Positions 42,583 through 51,169 are shown, numbered from the stretch's first letter. The stretch is DNA of 64,000 nucleotides from Bradyrhizobium iriomotense (GCF_030160715.1 NZ_BSOW01000020.1:1-64000), one strand, 5' to 3'. Numbers and translations: made by a program. The notes: generated by a model from the letters alone, not told the origin.

Positions 42583-43300
42583 GTTGCAGAAACTCTTTCA
42601 GGCGAGGGTTTTGCGGATTTGCCAGCAGCTCCCGTGGCTCGCCGTCGACGGCGATCTTGCCTCCTTCCATGAAGATCAGCCTGGTGCCGACCTTGCGGGC
42701 AAAGGCCATCTCGTGGGTGACCACGATCATGGTCATGCCTTCCTCGGCCAGCGCCTGCATGACGCGCAGCACCTCATGCCTCAGTTCTGGATCGAGCGCC
42801 GACGTCGGCTCGTCGAACAGCATCAGCTTCGGCTTGACGGCGAGCGCGCGGGCGATCGCGACGCGTTGCTGCTGGCCGCCGGAAAGCTCGCTCGGATAGT
42901 GGTGGGCGCGGTCGGCGAGGCCGACCTTGCCGAGCATTTCCAGCGCCTGCTTTCGCGCATCCTGATGCGACTCGCCGCGCACGCGGCGCGGGCCAAAGGC
43001 GACGTTCTCGAGCGCCGTCATTTGCGGAAACAGGTTGAACTGCTGGAAGACCATGCCGGCTTCCTGGCGGATCAAGCGGACCATGCGGCCGCCGGCCTTG
43101 ACGCTGATGCCGTCGACGACGAGATCACCGCCGTTGATCTCCTCCAGCGCGTTGATGCAGCGGAGCAGCGTCGACTTGCCGGAACCGGAGGGACCGATCA
43201 GCACGACCTTCTCGCCAGGCTCGATCGACAGGTCGACCTGGTCGAGGATCGTGACCTGGCCGAACCGCTTGGTGACCTTCTTGAACTCCACGATGCTCAC
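42572..43300 (-). CDS. Polar amino-acid ABC transporter ATP-binding protein (GlnQ-like)
   Basis: The 242-residue ATPase has Walker A GPSGSGKST, signature LSGGQQQRVAIAR, Walker B LMLFDEPTSALD and switch His in VTHEM. The motif MVFQQFNLFP and the length identify the polar amino-acid transport family. Its ATG overlaps the permease stop by 4 bp. It powers the GlnP-like permease next to it. Confidence 0.93.
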   Translation of the reverse strand: MSIVEFKKVTKRFGQVTILDQVDLSIEPGEKVVLIGPSGSGKSTLLRCINALEEINGGDLVVDGISVKAGGRMVRLIRQEAGMVFQQFNLFPQMTALENVAFGPRRVRGESHQDARKQALEMLGKVGLADRAHHYPSELSGGQQQRVAIARALAVKPKLMLFDEPTSALDPELRHEVLRVMQALAEEGMTMIVVTHEMAFARKVGTRLIFMEGGKIAVDGEPRELLANPQNPRLKEFLQHVV

Positions 43301-43953
43301 AGGATGCGCATCCTCTTTTCGGTCATCCTGAGGATAAGCGTGAGCGCGCCGGTCATGATCAGGTAGAACATCGCCACGGCGGACCAGATTTCGACGGCGC
43401 GAAAGTTGGCCGCCATGATTTCCTGGCCTTGCCGCGTGAGTTCGCCGACACCGATGACGATGAAGAGCGACGTATCCTTCAGGCTGACGATGAACTGGTT
43501 GCCGAGCGCCGGAATCATGCGGCGGAAGGCGAGCGGGCCGATGATGTAGAGAAGCACCTTCCAGAGTGGCAGGCCGAGCGCCAGGCCGGCTTCGCGCAAT
43601 CCGCGATGGACGGAGAGAAACGAGCCGCGCACGATCTCGGCGATATAGGCTCCGGCGTTGACGATGATGGCCATGATCGCCGCCGCGAGCGGGTAGATGC
43701 GGACATTCGCGAGGATCGGCAGCGCGAAATAGATGAACATCACCTGCACGATGATCGGCGTGCCGCGTATGATCTCGACATAGGCGAAGGCAATGGCGTT
43801 GAGGACGGCATTGCCGTAGGCGCGCGCCAGGCCGGCGGCGAAGCCGATCAGCAGTCCGCCGGCGAGCCCGGCCAGCGCGATCAGCACGGTGAGGCGGGCA
43901 CCCTTCAAGAGCTCAGGCAGGGCCTGCCAGATAACCGACCACTCGAAATCCAT
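43297..43953 (-). CDS. Polar amino-acid ABC permease (GlnP-like)
   Basis: This 218-residue permease has about five membrane helices, the family motif YVEIIRGTPIIVQVMFIYF and the coupling region EAGLALGLPLWKVLLYIIGPLAFRRMIPALGNQFI. A single permease gene implies a homodimeric channel. It lies 54 bp after the binding-protein stop, separated by a strong hairpin, and overlaps the ATPase gene. Confidence 0.93.
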   Translation of the reverse strand: MDFEWSVIWQALPELLKGARLTVLIALAGLAGGLLIGFAAGLARAYGNAVLNAIAFAYVEIIRGTPIIVQVMFIYFALPILANVRIYPLAAAIMAIIVNAGAYIAEIVRGSFLSVHRGLREAGLALGLPLWKVLLYIIGPLAFRRMIPALGNQFIVSLKDTSLFIVIGVGELTRQGQEIMAANFRAVEIWSAVAMFYLIMTGALTLILRMTEKRMRIL

Positions 43954-43975
43954 GAGAGCTTTCCTTCAAGAGAAG

Positions 43976-44001
43976 GCGCGCCGGCGGCCATGCCGGCGCG
44001 C
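43976..44001 (-). other. Hairpin between binding-protein and permease genes
   Basis: GCGCGCCGGC and GCCGGCGCGC form a perfect 10-bp, all-GC stem with a 6-base loop just after the binding-protein stop. It has no T run. Like the hairpin near 23700 it probably stabilises the upstream mRNA segment. Confidence 0.6.
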
Positions 44002-44007
44002 GCGGGA

Positions 44008-44760
44008 TCAGCTCTTCGGCGGCTCGGCGCCGAACCACTTCTTGTAGATGGCGGTGTAGGTGCCGTCGCCCTTCAGCTTGATGAGCGAGGCGTTGACCTT
44101 GGCGATGAGCTCGCTGCCCTTCGGGAAGGCCATGCCATATTGCTGGGCCATCATCTGGGGACCTACGGTCTTCACTTTCCCCTGACCGTTGGTCTTGATG
44201 TAGTAGAGGACGTTGGGGGTGTCGTGCATTGCGGCGTCCGCGCGTCCGGTCGCGACTTCGAGATAGGCGTTGTCGCTGTTGGGAAAGAGGCGGAGCTCCG
44301 TCCCCTTGAAGTGCTCCTTGGCGTAGTCGGTTGCCGACGTGCCGGTCTTCACGGCGAGTGTCTTGCCGGGAAGGTCTTCCGGACCCTTGATCGTGCTGTT
44401 GACCGGCACCATCAGCAGGAAGCCGCTGTCGTAATAGCCGTCCGAAAAGTCGATGACCTTCCTGCGCTCGTCCTTAATGGTAATGCCGGCCAGCCCGACG
44501 TCGACCTGCTTGGTCTGGAGCGCCGGGATGATGCCGTTGAAGTCCATCGGCTGCAGCGTGTAGGTCACGCCGATATCCTTGGCGATGGCGGCCCACAGGT
44601 CGATGTCGAAGCCGACATACTTGTCGCCCTCCTTGAACTCGAACGGAACGAAAGCGGTGTCGGTAGCGACGATCAGGTCGCCGGCACGAGCAGGTTGGCC
44701 GACGGCGAGGGTTGCCGCGAAGGCTGCGGCGGCGGTCAGGCTGGCGAGCGTGAACTTCAT
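44008..44760 (-). CDS. Polar amino-acid ABC transporter substrate-binding protein (GlnH-like)
   Basis: This 250-residue periplasmic receptor of SBP family 3 has a Sec signal peptide (KFTLASLTAAAAFAATLAV) with likely cleavage after ARA. Family features are DTAFVPFEF, DIDLWAAIAKDIGV, and GLAGITIKDERRKVIDFSDGYYDSGF. The ligand-contact Arg lies in DERRK. The substrate could be glutamine or another polar amino compound, and the C45 hydrolase in the operon suggests an N-acyl or amide form. The ATG at 44760 follows AAGGGGAA; the longer upstream frame is unsupported. Confidence 0.92.
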   Translation of the reverse strand: MKFTLASLTAAAAFAATLAVGQPARAGDLIVATDTAFVPFEFKEGDKYVGFDIDLWAAIAKDIGVTYTLQPMDFNGIIPALQTKQVDVGLAGITIKDERRKVIDFSDGYYDSGFLLMVPVNSTIKGPEDLPGKTLAVKTGTSATDYAKEHFKGTELRLFPNSDNAYLEVATGRADAAMHDTPNVLYYIKTNGQGKVKTVGPQMMAQQYGMAFPKGSELIAKVNASLIKLKGDGTYTAIYKKWFGAEPPKS

Positions 44761-44832
44761 TGCAGGGTTCCCCTTTGCTGGGATTGCCACACGGGACCCC
44801 GTCAGCATCGCACAGATATGGAAAATTAAAAG

Positions 44833-44853
44833 TGCATTCTTTTGTGCAATGCA
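44833..44853. promoter_or_regulatory. Inverted repeat upstream of the GlnH-like operon
   Basis: TGCATT (44833-44838) and AATGCA (44848-44853) are inverted 6-bp copies with centres 15 bp apart, about 75 bp upstream of the receptor ATG. It could be a regulator site, for example for the RpiR protein in the same operon. Short arms make this uncertain. Confidence 0.35.
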
Positions 44854-44928
44854 TTGGACATTTGCGTATTCCGGAGGCATCCAGTCAGCGCGGCTCCTTT
44901 GCATGGGGTTGTTTTCGAGTTTTTGGTG

Positions 44929-45903
44929 TCAGCGGCTGTTTGCACGCCTGAGCTTGCGTGCTCCGCGAGCGGTGGCTGCGCCCTGCGCTGCATCGGCGCC
45001 GCGATATCTGACGTGCTCGATGAAGGCGCGCAGTTTTGGCAGGACCTGACGTTTCCCCGGATAGTACAGAAAGACCCCCGGTCCCATGACTGCAAAGGGC
45101 GCGAGCAGCGCTTGCAATCGGCCGTCGGCAATCGGCGCTCTGGCGAGCGGGGCGGGCACCTGCGCAAGTCCAACACCTCTGATCGCCGCACCGAGCAGCG
45201 TGGCATAGTCGTGCGCGATGAGCGGCCCCGAGACGATGGCCTCGACCGACTTGTTGCCGTCGACGAAGGGCCAGGGCGCGATCGACCCGTTCGCGCGACG
45301 CAGGCGCAGGCAGGCGTGCTGACGAAGATCGTCGATTGCCGCCGGCCGCTTCCGCCCGCGCATATAGTCGGGGCTGCCGACGACCATGAACGGGAACGGC
45401 TGCGTCAGCCGCACGGCAATCATATCAGGCGCGATGAGCTGGCCGAGCCGGATGCCGGCATCGAAGCCGCCTGCGGCAAGATCGACCATCTCCTCGCTTG
45501 CGGCGATCTCCACCTCGATCTCGGGATAGGCCTGGCAGAAGGCGGCGATCACCGGCTCGAGGATCAGCGGAACGACCGAGCGGGGAACGGCGAGGCGCAA
45601 CATCCCGGCCGGTCGCTGCCCGAGATCGCGCGCGGCCTCGCTCGCCGCAACGAGCTCCTCGAAGGCGGGTTTTGCGCGCGACAGGAATCGTTCGCCGGCT
45701 TCGGTCAGTCCGACACTGCGCGTCGTGCGCGCGAACAGCGCAGCTCCAATGCGCGCCTCGAGCGTGCGGACGGCCTGGCTGACCGCCGACGGGGTCACCC
45801 CGAGCTCGGCGGCCGCGCGCCGAAAATTGCGGTGCTGGGCAACGGCGAGAAATGCCTCCACGCCGTCGAGCGCGCTCTGCCTGACTGTGAAGTTCTGCTT
45901 CAT
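44929..45903 (-). CDS. LysR-family transcriptional regulator
   Basis: A 324-residue regulator with an N-terminal helix-turn-helix (about 12-72: FLAVAQHRNFRRAAAELGV, then AVSQAVRTLEARIGAALFARTTR) and a C-terminal effector domain (about 100-300, ending in PGVFLYYPGKRQVLPKLRAFIEH). It belongs to the group with the F-Y-L-Y-Y-P-type ending, as does the frameshifted lysR near 50700. It is divergent from the methyltransferase gene (86-bp gap), a likely target. Confidence 0.92.
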   Translation of the reverse strand: MKQNFTVRQSALDGVEAFLAVAQHRNFRRAAAELGVTPSAVSQAVRTLEARIGAALFARTTRSVGLTEAGERFLSRAKPAFEELVAASEAARDLGQRPAGMLRLAVPRSVVPLILEPVIAAFCQAYPEIEVEIAASEEMVDLAAGGFDAGIRLGQLIAPDMIAVRLTQPFPFMVVGSPDYMRGRKRPAAIDDLRQHACLRLRRANGSIAPWPFVDGNKSVEAIVSGPLIAHDYATLLGAAIRGVGLAQVPAPLARAPIADGRLQALLAPFAVMGPGVFLYYPGKRQVLPKLRAFIEHVRYRGADAAQGAATARGARKLRRANSR

Positions 45904-45988
45904 AGCCCGTCGACATTATCGCGGATAGTCGCGCGCCGGAAGCGGTCCTATGTCTGCAGGGAGACCTGAAACTCAACGGAGTCTGGCT

Positions 45989-46819
45989 GTGACCAATATC
46001 CTTGATGGCGTACGCGACCACTATCGCGCGACCGGCTTGACGGAGCGTCTGAAGACGGCGCTCTCCGTTCTTGGGCCGGAGGACCAACCGCTCGTGCCCC
46101 AGCAACTGGCCATGCTCGACCAGTTCCACACCCGCGGGCTCGCGGCGACGGCGGAACTTGCCAAGCTGGCCGGAATTGCCGCCGACATGCCGGTTCTCGA
46201 TGTCGGTTCGGGCGTCGGCGGGCCGGCGCGCTTTCTCGCGGCGACGTATGGCTGCCGGGTGATCGGCGTCGATCTCAGCGAGCCGTTCGTCGAGGCCGCG
46301 CGTTACCTGACGGAGCGCACGGGAATGAGCGGGCGGGTGTCGTTCGAGGCCGCCAGCGCGTTGGACCTCCCGTTCGACGACGGCCGTTTCGAGGTGGCGT
46401 TGCTACAGCATGTCGCCATGAACATTCCGGATCGCACACGACTCTATCGCGAGATCCGGCGCGTGCTGAAGGTGGGCGGCAGGTTTGCGACTTTCGACAT
46501 CGTATCGAAAGGCGACGAGCCGCACTATCCGGTTCCGTGGGCGCGAACGCCGGCGACGAGCTTTCTTCTCTCCGCCGCTGCCACACGCGAGGCGATCGAA
46601 GCAGCCGGTTTCCGCTCGCTTGTCTGGCAAGACGACAGCGAAGCCGCCAAGGCCTGGGCCACCCAGCTGCGCGCATCAGGCCCGCCGCCATCGCTCAATC
46701 TCGGCGTGGTGATGGGGCCGGGCTTCGCCGAGCTTTCCGCGAACCTCGGACGAAATATTTTGGAAGGCCGGCTCGGCGTCCTGACTGCGGTGTTCGAGGC
46801 CGCGCCTATCAGCGTGTGA
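45989..46819 (+). CDS. Class I SAM-dependent methyltransferase
   Basis: From GTG 45989 (GGAG eight bases upstream) the product is 276 residues; an ATG at 45950 would add thirteen. Motif I is VLDVGSGVGGPARFLA, followed by GVDLSEPFVEAARYL, then FEVALLQHVAMNIPD and VLKVGGRFATFDIVS. This is the ubiE/sterol-methyltransferase-like subgroup that accepts small lipophilic substrates. It is 11 bp upstream of a membrane-protein gene and divergent from a LysR regulator, so it may be part of a small inducible modification unit. Confidence 0.85.
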   Translation: MTNILDGVRDHYRATGLTERLKTALSVLGPEDQPLVPQQLAMLDQFHTRGLAATAELAKLAGIAADMPVLDVGSGVGGPARFLAATYGCRVIGVDLSEPFVEAARYLTERTGMSGRVSFEAASALDLPFDDGRFEVALLQHVAMNIPDRTRLYREIRRVLKVGGRFATFDIVSKGDEPHYPVPWARTPATSFLLSAAATREAIEAAGFRSLVWQDDSEAAKAWATQLRASGPPPSLNLGVVMGPGFAELSANLGRNILEGRLGVLTAVFEAAPISV

Positions 46820-46830
46820 AAGGAATCCAG

Positions 46831-47343
46831 ATGTCACCGGCAACCGTCTTCCAGATCCATCTCGTTCTTGGCTACGTCCCGTGGCTGCTCTGGCTCCGTA
46901 CCTATGGGTGGCCCTGGCTGAAGTCGATGGACCAGGTCGAGGCGCATCGCGCCATCGCCACCTTGCACAGCTTCCGCTTCTTCGGACTCGTTTTTCTCGT
47001 TCCCGGCGTTATCGGGCCTCAATTGCCGACCGGCTTCGCGACCTTCGCCGCCTACGGTGACTTCGCGACCGGATTGCTGGCCATGCTGGCGCTTCTCACG
47101 GTGCGCATCCGTCCGATGTTCTGGCTGTTCGTCATTGCCTTCAATCTCGTCGGGGCCGCTGACATCCTCATCGACTACTATCACGGCAATCAGCTCGGCC
47201 TTGCGCCGCTGGCCGGGGAATTGGGCGCCACTTACGCGATCCCGATCATCTACGTGCCGCTGCTGATGATCACGCATGTGGCTGCGTTCTATCTGCTGAT
47301 GTATTCGCGGGGGCGGGAAGGTTCCGTCGCGATGGCCGCATAG
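46831..47343 (+). CDS. Multi-pass membrane protein of unknown function (170 aa)
   Basis: The 170-residue product has about five hydrophobic segments (VFQIHLVLGYVPWLLWL; FRFFGLVFLVPGVIG; FATGLLAMLALLTV; FWLFVIAFNLVGAADILI; IPIIYVPLLMITHVAAFYLLM). An acidic/histidine loop (DQVEAHRAIATLHSFR) sits after the first. No catalytic motif was recognised. AAGGAA lies 7 bp before the ATG at 46831. It is almost certainly co-transcribed with the methyltransferase. Confidence 0.75.
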   Translation: MSPATVFQIHLVLGYVPWLLWLRTYGWPWLKSMDQVEAHRAIATLHSFRFFGLVFLVPGVIGPQLPTGFATFAAYGDFATGLLAMLALLTVRIRPMFWLFVIAFNLVGAADILIDYYHGNQLGLAPLAGELGATYAIPIIYVPLLMITHVAAFYLLMYSRGREGSVAMAA

Positions 47344-47430
47344 GGGACCTGATTGAGGGCTTCGGATAGGGCCTGATCAAATCCGAGCGCGCGGCAAAAT
47401 GCGACATCGAATGGCCCTATGCGCGGCGCA

Positions 47431-47474
47431 GGATGCAAATGGGTTGAAGCCCTGATCGTTTCTCATTTGCATCC
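47431..47474. promoter_or_regulatory. Operator-like inverted repeat upstream of the NmrA-like gene
   Basis: GGATGCAAATG (47431-47441) and CATTTGCATCC (47464-47474) are perfect 11-bp inverted copies with centres 33 bp apart. The right arm ends 23 bp before the ATG. The binding regulator is not evident among neighbours. Confidence 0.55.
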
Positions 47475-47497
47475 AATCGTCGACAACGGAGAAGCCC

Positions 47498-48253
47498 ATG
47501 AAGATCGTCGTCATCGGCGGCACCGGCCTGATCGGTTCGAAGGTGGTCGCCATTCTGCGCCAGGGCGGCCACGAGGTCGTCGCGGCCTCGCAAAAGAGCG
47601 GCGTCAACGTCATCACCGGCGAGGGGCTCAAGGAGGCCATGGCCGGCACGCAGGTGGTGATCGATCTCGCCAATTCGCCGTCATTCGAAGACAAGGCTGT
47701 GCTGGAGTTCTTCCAGACCGCCGGCCGCAATGTTCTCGCCGCCGAGGCCACAGCGGGCGTCCGACACCATGTCGCGCTCTCCATTGTCGGAACCGACCGC
47801 ACGCCCGACAACGGCTATTTCCGCGCGAAGGTCGCACAGGAGAAACTGATCGAAGCCTCCCGCGTCCCCTACACCATCGTTCGTGCGACCCAGTTCATGG
47901 AGTTTCTCGGCGCCATCGCCGCATCGAGTGTGCAAGCAAACACGGTCAGGATGTCGCCCGGCCTGTTTCAGCCGATCGCGGCAGAAGACGTTGCCGCCAT
48001 GGTTGCCGATGTGGCGCTCGCGGCGCCGCGCAACGGCATCATCGAGATCGCCGGCCCCGACCGCGCGCCGTTCAACGACATCGTCGCCCGCTATCTGAAA
48101 GCCATCGGCGACCCGCGAACGGTCGTGCGCGACCCCGAGGCGCGGTACTTCGGCGGCCGGGTCGAAGAGCACTCGCTGGTCCCGCTCGGCGAGGCGCGTC
48201 TCGGCCGTATCGGCCTCGACGAATGGCTGCGCGGCGCGCGGGCAGCGGGCTGA
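47498..48253 (+). CDS. NAD(P)-binding NmrA-like atypical SDR
   Basis: This 251-residue protein has the Rossmann motif VIGGTGLIGSKVV at the N-terminus (G-G-T-G-L-I-G) and the NmrA/TMR-like pattern VDLANSPSFEDKAVLEFFQTA, HHVALSIVGTDR and YTIVRATQFMEFLG. The usual Tyr-x-x-x-Lys is absent, as in NmrA-type proteins that act as redox sensors or as epimerase-like enzymes. GGAG precedes the ATG. It stands alone behind a perfect inverted repeat, so inducible control is likely. Confidence 0.85.
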   Translation: MKIVVIGGTGLIGSKVVAILRQGGHEVVAASQKSGVNVITGEGLKEAMAGTQVVIDLANSPSFEDKAVLEFFQTAGRNVLAAEATAGVRHHVALSIVGTDRTPDNGYFRAKVAQEKLIEASRVPYTIVRATQFMEFLGAIAASSVQANTVRMSPGLFQPIAAEDVAAMVADVALAAPRNGIIEIAGPDRAPFNDIVARYLKAIGDPRTVVRDPEARYFGGRVEEHSLVPLGEARLGRIGLDEWLRGARAAG

Positions 48254-48484
48254 TCCTGCCGACGAGCGACGCGTTCATGCTGTCATGAACCGCGCGACAC
48301 GAGCAGCCGCCTGCGGTTGCATCGGGCGCGCGCATGGCAGCACATGGCAGCAAGAGACGCTTTGATCGCGCCTGGGCAGCGGTTCCATCCTTGCGAAAAA
48401 TTTCACTAGTATGGATGGTGGTCCTGTCGGATCGCGCGCTGCCTGTTCGTCTTCATCCAGAGACATCTGTATGGGAGACCAGAC

Positions 48485-49705
48485 ATGAAACCTTCCAACT
48501 ATCGCTGGGTGATCGTCGCCGCTGGCGGCCTGCTCAGCTGTGTCGCGATCGGCGGCATGTTTTCGTTGCCGGTATTCTTGAAGCCGATCGCAAATGAGAC
48601 CGGGTGGTCGGTGACGGGCATCTCCAGCGCGATGACGATCGGGTTTTTGGCGATGGCCTTCACCAGCATGGCCTGGGGTACGCTGACCGACCGGTTTGGA
48701 CCGCTGCCGGTGGTGCTGACGGGATCGGTCGTGCTGACGCTGAGCCTGACGCTCGCGAGCCACGCGACCTCGCTGATCGCGTTCCAGTTCATCTTCGGCC
48801 TGTTGGTCGGCGCCTCCTGCGCCGCGATCTTCGCGCCGATGATGGCGACCGTGACCGGCTGGTTCGACACCCATCGCAGCCTTGCGGTCTCGCTGGTGTC
48901 GGCCGGCATGGGCATGGCGCCGATGACGATGTCGCCGCTCGCAGCCTGGCTCGTCTCCAACCATGACTGGCGCACCTCGATGCAGATCGTGGCGCTGGTG
49001 GTCGGCGCGATCATGATCCCGGCTTCGCTTCTGGTGCGCCGTCCGCCGGCGCTGGCGAATCCGCAGGCGGCAACTTCCGAAGTGGGCGCTCAGCAAGCTG
49101 AGATGTCGCTGTCGGAGGCGCTGCGCTCGCCGCAATTCCTGATCCTGGTCGCGACCAATTTCTTCTGCTGCGCGACGCATTCCGGCCCGATCATCCACAC
49201 CGTCAGCTATGCCGTGAGCTGCGGCATCCCGCTGATCTCGGCGGTGACGATCTACAGCGTCGAGGGCTTTGCGGGCATGGGCGGCCGGATCGCCTTCGGC
49301 CTCATGGGCGACCGCTTCGGCGCCAAGCGTGTGCTGGTCTCGGGCCTGCTTGCGCAAGCCTTCGGCGCGCTCGCTTACGTCTTCGCGCACCAGCTCGCTA
49401 CGTTCTATGCGGTCGCCGCCGTGTTCGGTTTCATCTATGCCGGTACCATGCCGCTCTACGCCTCGCTGGCGCGCGACAATTTCCCGCTGCGCATGATGGG
49501 CACGGTGATCGGCGGCACGGCGATGGCCGGCAGCCTCGGCATGGCGACCGGCCCGCTCGCCGGCGGCCTGATCTACGACGCGTTCTCGAGCTACGCCTGG
49601 CTCTATATCGGCTCCTGGGTGCTCGGCCTCTGCGCGTTCCTGATGGCGATGACGTTCAGGCCGTTTGCGAAGCCTCAAGGGGAGGCTGCGCCGGCGACGG
49701 CGTGA
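48485..49705 (+). CDS. MFS transporter (monocarboxylate/oxalate-formate antiporter-like)
   Basis: A 406-residue membrane protein with about twelve helices. MFS signatures are present after helix 2 (WGTLTDRFGPLPVV) and in the second half (RIAFGLMGDRFGAKRVL). The sequence GMFSLPVFLKPIANETGWSVTGISSAM resembles MCT/OFA-type carboxylate transporters. The 230-bp region upstream holds no recognised gene, and a GGAGA site precedes the ATG. It may move an organic acid; the substrate is not determined. A palindromic repeat follows the gene. Confidence 0.88.
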   Translation: MKPSNYRWVIVAAGGLLSCVAIGGMFSLPVFLKPIANETGWSVTGISSAMTIGFLAMAFTSMAWGTLTDRFGPLPVVLTGSVVLTLSLTLASHATSLIAFQFIFGLLVGASCAAIFAPMMATVTGWFDTHRSLAVSLVSAGMGMAPMTMSPLAAWLVSNHDWRTSMQIVALVVGAIMIPASLLVRRPPALANPQAATSEVGAQQAEMSLSEALRSPQFLILVATNFFCCATHSGPIIHTVSYAVSCGIPLISAVTIYSVEGFAGMGGRIAFGLMGDRFGAKRVLVSGLLAQAFGALAYVFAHQLATFYAVAAVFGFIYAGTMPLYASLARDNFPLRMMGTVIGGTAMAGSLGMATGPLAGGLIYDAFSSYAWLYIGSWVLGLCAFLMAMTFRPFAKPQGEAAPATA

Positions 49706-49715
49706 GCGAGGTCCT

Positions 49716-49821
49716 GTAGCCCGGGTGAGCGAAGCGACACCCGGGTTCTGTCGCACCAATCCCGCATGTCGCGGAGCCTGTCATCGGGCGTCGCGCCGAC
49801 CCGGTGGCTCATGCGGGCTAC
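49716..49821. repeat. Palindromic repeat element (second family)
   Basis: An inner stem CCCGGGT (49720-49726) / ACCCGGG (49739-49745) lies within a longer palindrome whose ends are GTAGCCC (49716-49722) and GGGCTAC (49815-49821). It sits between the convergent MFS and SnoaL-like genes and runs into the stop of the latter. Its sequence differs from the palindrome at 39930. Confidence 0.62.
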
Positions 49822-50210
49822 GGCCGAAGCTGCGCTTCGATCGCAGCCTTGTCGATCACCGACCAGACCTGCCAGATTTTTCCGTCGCGGAATTCGTAGA
49901 ACACGTTCTCGCAGAAGGCGACGCGCCTTCCGTTCACATCGAGCCCAAGGAATGTCCCGACCGGCGTGCAGTCGAATGTCAGCCGGCTCGCGATATGGGG
50001 CGGATCCGAGACCAGCAGCTCGATCTTGAAACGGAGGTCCGGAATCTCGCGAAAATCGCGCTCCAGCATCGCGCGATAGCCGGCGAGCCCGATCGGCTTC
50101 GCGTTGTGCGAGACGTCGTCATGGACGAACTGTCCGAGCGCCTGCCAATCCTGCCGGTTCAGGCAGGCGATGTAGTTCCGGTAGATCTCGGCGAGATCGG
50201 ACTTCGCCAT
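49818..50210 (-). CDS. SnoaL/NTF2-like protein
   Basis: A 130-residue single-domain alpha+beta protein of the SnoaL/ester-cyclase fold: IYRNYIACLNRQDWQALGQFVHDDVSHNAKPI, FREIPDLRFKIELLVSDPPHIASRLTF, and FYEFRDGKIWQVWSVIDKAAI. The conserved His/Asp (H-N-A, ID-K) could form an acid-base pair. It starts at ATG 50210. It is immediately downstream of the broken lysR, which reads into this gene in the same frame after the shift. Confidence 0.85.
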   Translation of the reverse strand: MAKSDLAEIYRNYIACLNRQDWQALGQFVHDDVSHNAKPIGLAGYRAMLERDFREIPDLRFKIELLVSDPPHIASRLTFDCTPVGTFLGLDVNGRRVAFCENVFYEFRDGKIWQVWSVIDKAAIEAQLRP

Positions 50211-50254
50211 AGCATGCTCTCGTGCCGCGCAAGTTGGATCGCCGGTGCACCAAA

Positions 50255-51146
50255 TCAGGGCCGTCGCCGCAGATGCTCGACGAGCGCGCGCAGTTTTGGC
50301 GCGCTGTTGCGGCGGCTCGGATAGTAGAGATAGAAGCCGGCGAAGAAGGGGCAATATTCCACGAGGATCGGCACCAGCTCGCCGCGCTCGAGAGCAGGCC
50401 GAAAGCTCGCTTCCATGCCAAAGGTGATGCCGGCTCCGGCCACAGCGAGCTTGATCATCAGCGCCATGTCGTTGGTGGTGATCTCCGGCGCGTACCGCTA
50501 CGCTGAAGTCCTTGCCGTCCTCGGCAAACTCCCAGCGATAGGGCGCAGCTTTCGGCGCGGGACGCCAGCCGATGCAGCGATAGGATGCGAGCTTGGAGGG
50601 ATGCGTGGGCACGCCGAAGCGGTCGCGAAAGGCGGGCGCGCAGACCGCGAGCTGGCGTTCCTCGCCCGCGATCGGCACCGCGATCATATCCTGCTCGATG
50701 ACCTCACCGAGACGGACGCCGGCGTCATAGCCCGCGGCGACGATGTCGAACTGCTCGTCGGTCACGGTGATGTCGACCTGCACCTCTGGGTTTGCCGCGG
50801 AGAAAGACGCCAGAACTGGGCCCGAGAGAAAGTGCTCTGCGATCGAAGAGACCGCGAGCCGCAGGAGCCCGCGCGGGCGGCCGTGCAGCGCTTCGGTGTT
50901 GCCGAGCGCTGCCCGCATGTCGGCGATCGCGGGGGCGACGTCGGCGTGCAGGCGTTCGCCAGCTTCGGTCAGGCTGACACTGCGGGTCGTGCGGCGGACC
51001 AGCGCGATGCCGAGGGTTTCCTCCAGCCGACGGATTGTCTGGCTGACGGCCGAGCGCGTCACGCCGAGCCGGTCGGCTGCCGCGCGAAAATTCCGCTCCT
51101 CGGCCACAAGCGTGAAGACGGCGAGGGCGTTGAGATCGGGTTCCAT
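50255..51146 (-). pseudogene. LysR-family regulator interrupted by a frameshift
   Basis: From ATG 51146 the frame encodes a normal LysR helix-turn-helix (NALAVFTLVAEERNFRAAAD, AVSQTIRRLEETLGIALVRRTTR) and much of the effector domain, up to EFAEDGKDFSVAVRA near 50500. It then becomes non-LysR sequence and runs on into the SnoaL gene. The missing ending (LAVAGAGITFGMEASFRPAL and FYLYYPSRRNSAPKLRALVEH) is in another frame and stops at 50255. A shift equivalent to +1 or -2 bases in the GTACGCGCCGG stretch explains this. It may be a true mutation or a sequencing error. Confidence 0.8.
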
Positions 51147-51169
51147 TGGTTAGCATACCTTGCCAAACT

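Noticed and set aside
49818..51146. A single 442-residue LysR-SnoaL fusion protein as the real gene product
   Set aside because: The middle section is out-of-frame LysR sequence, the true LysR ending is in another frame, and the SnoaL gene has its own ATG.
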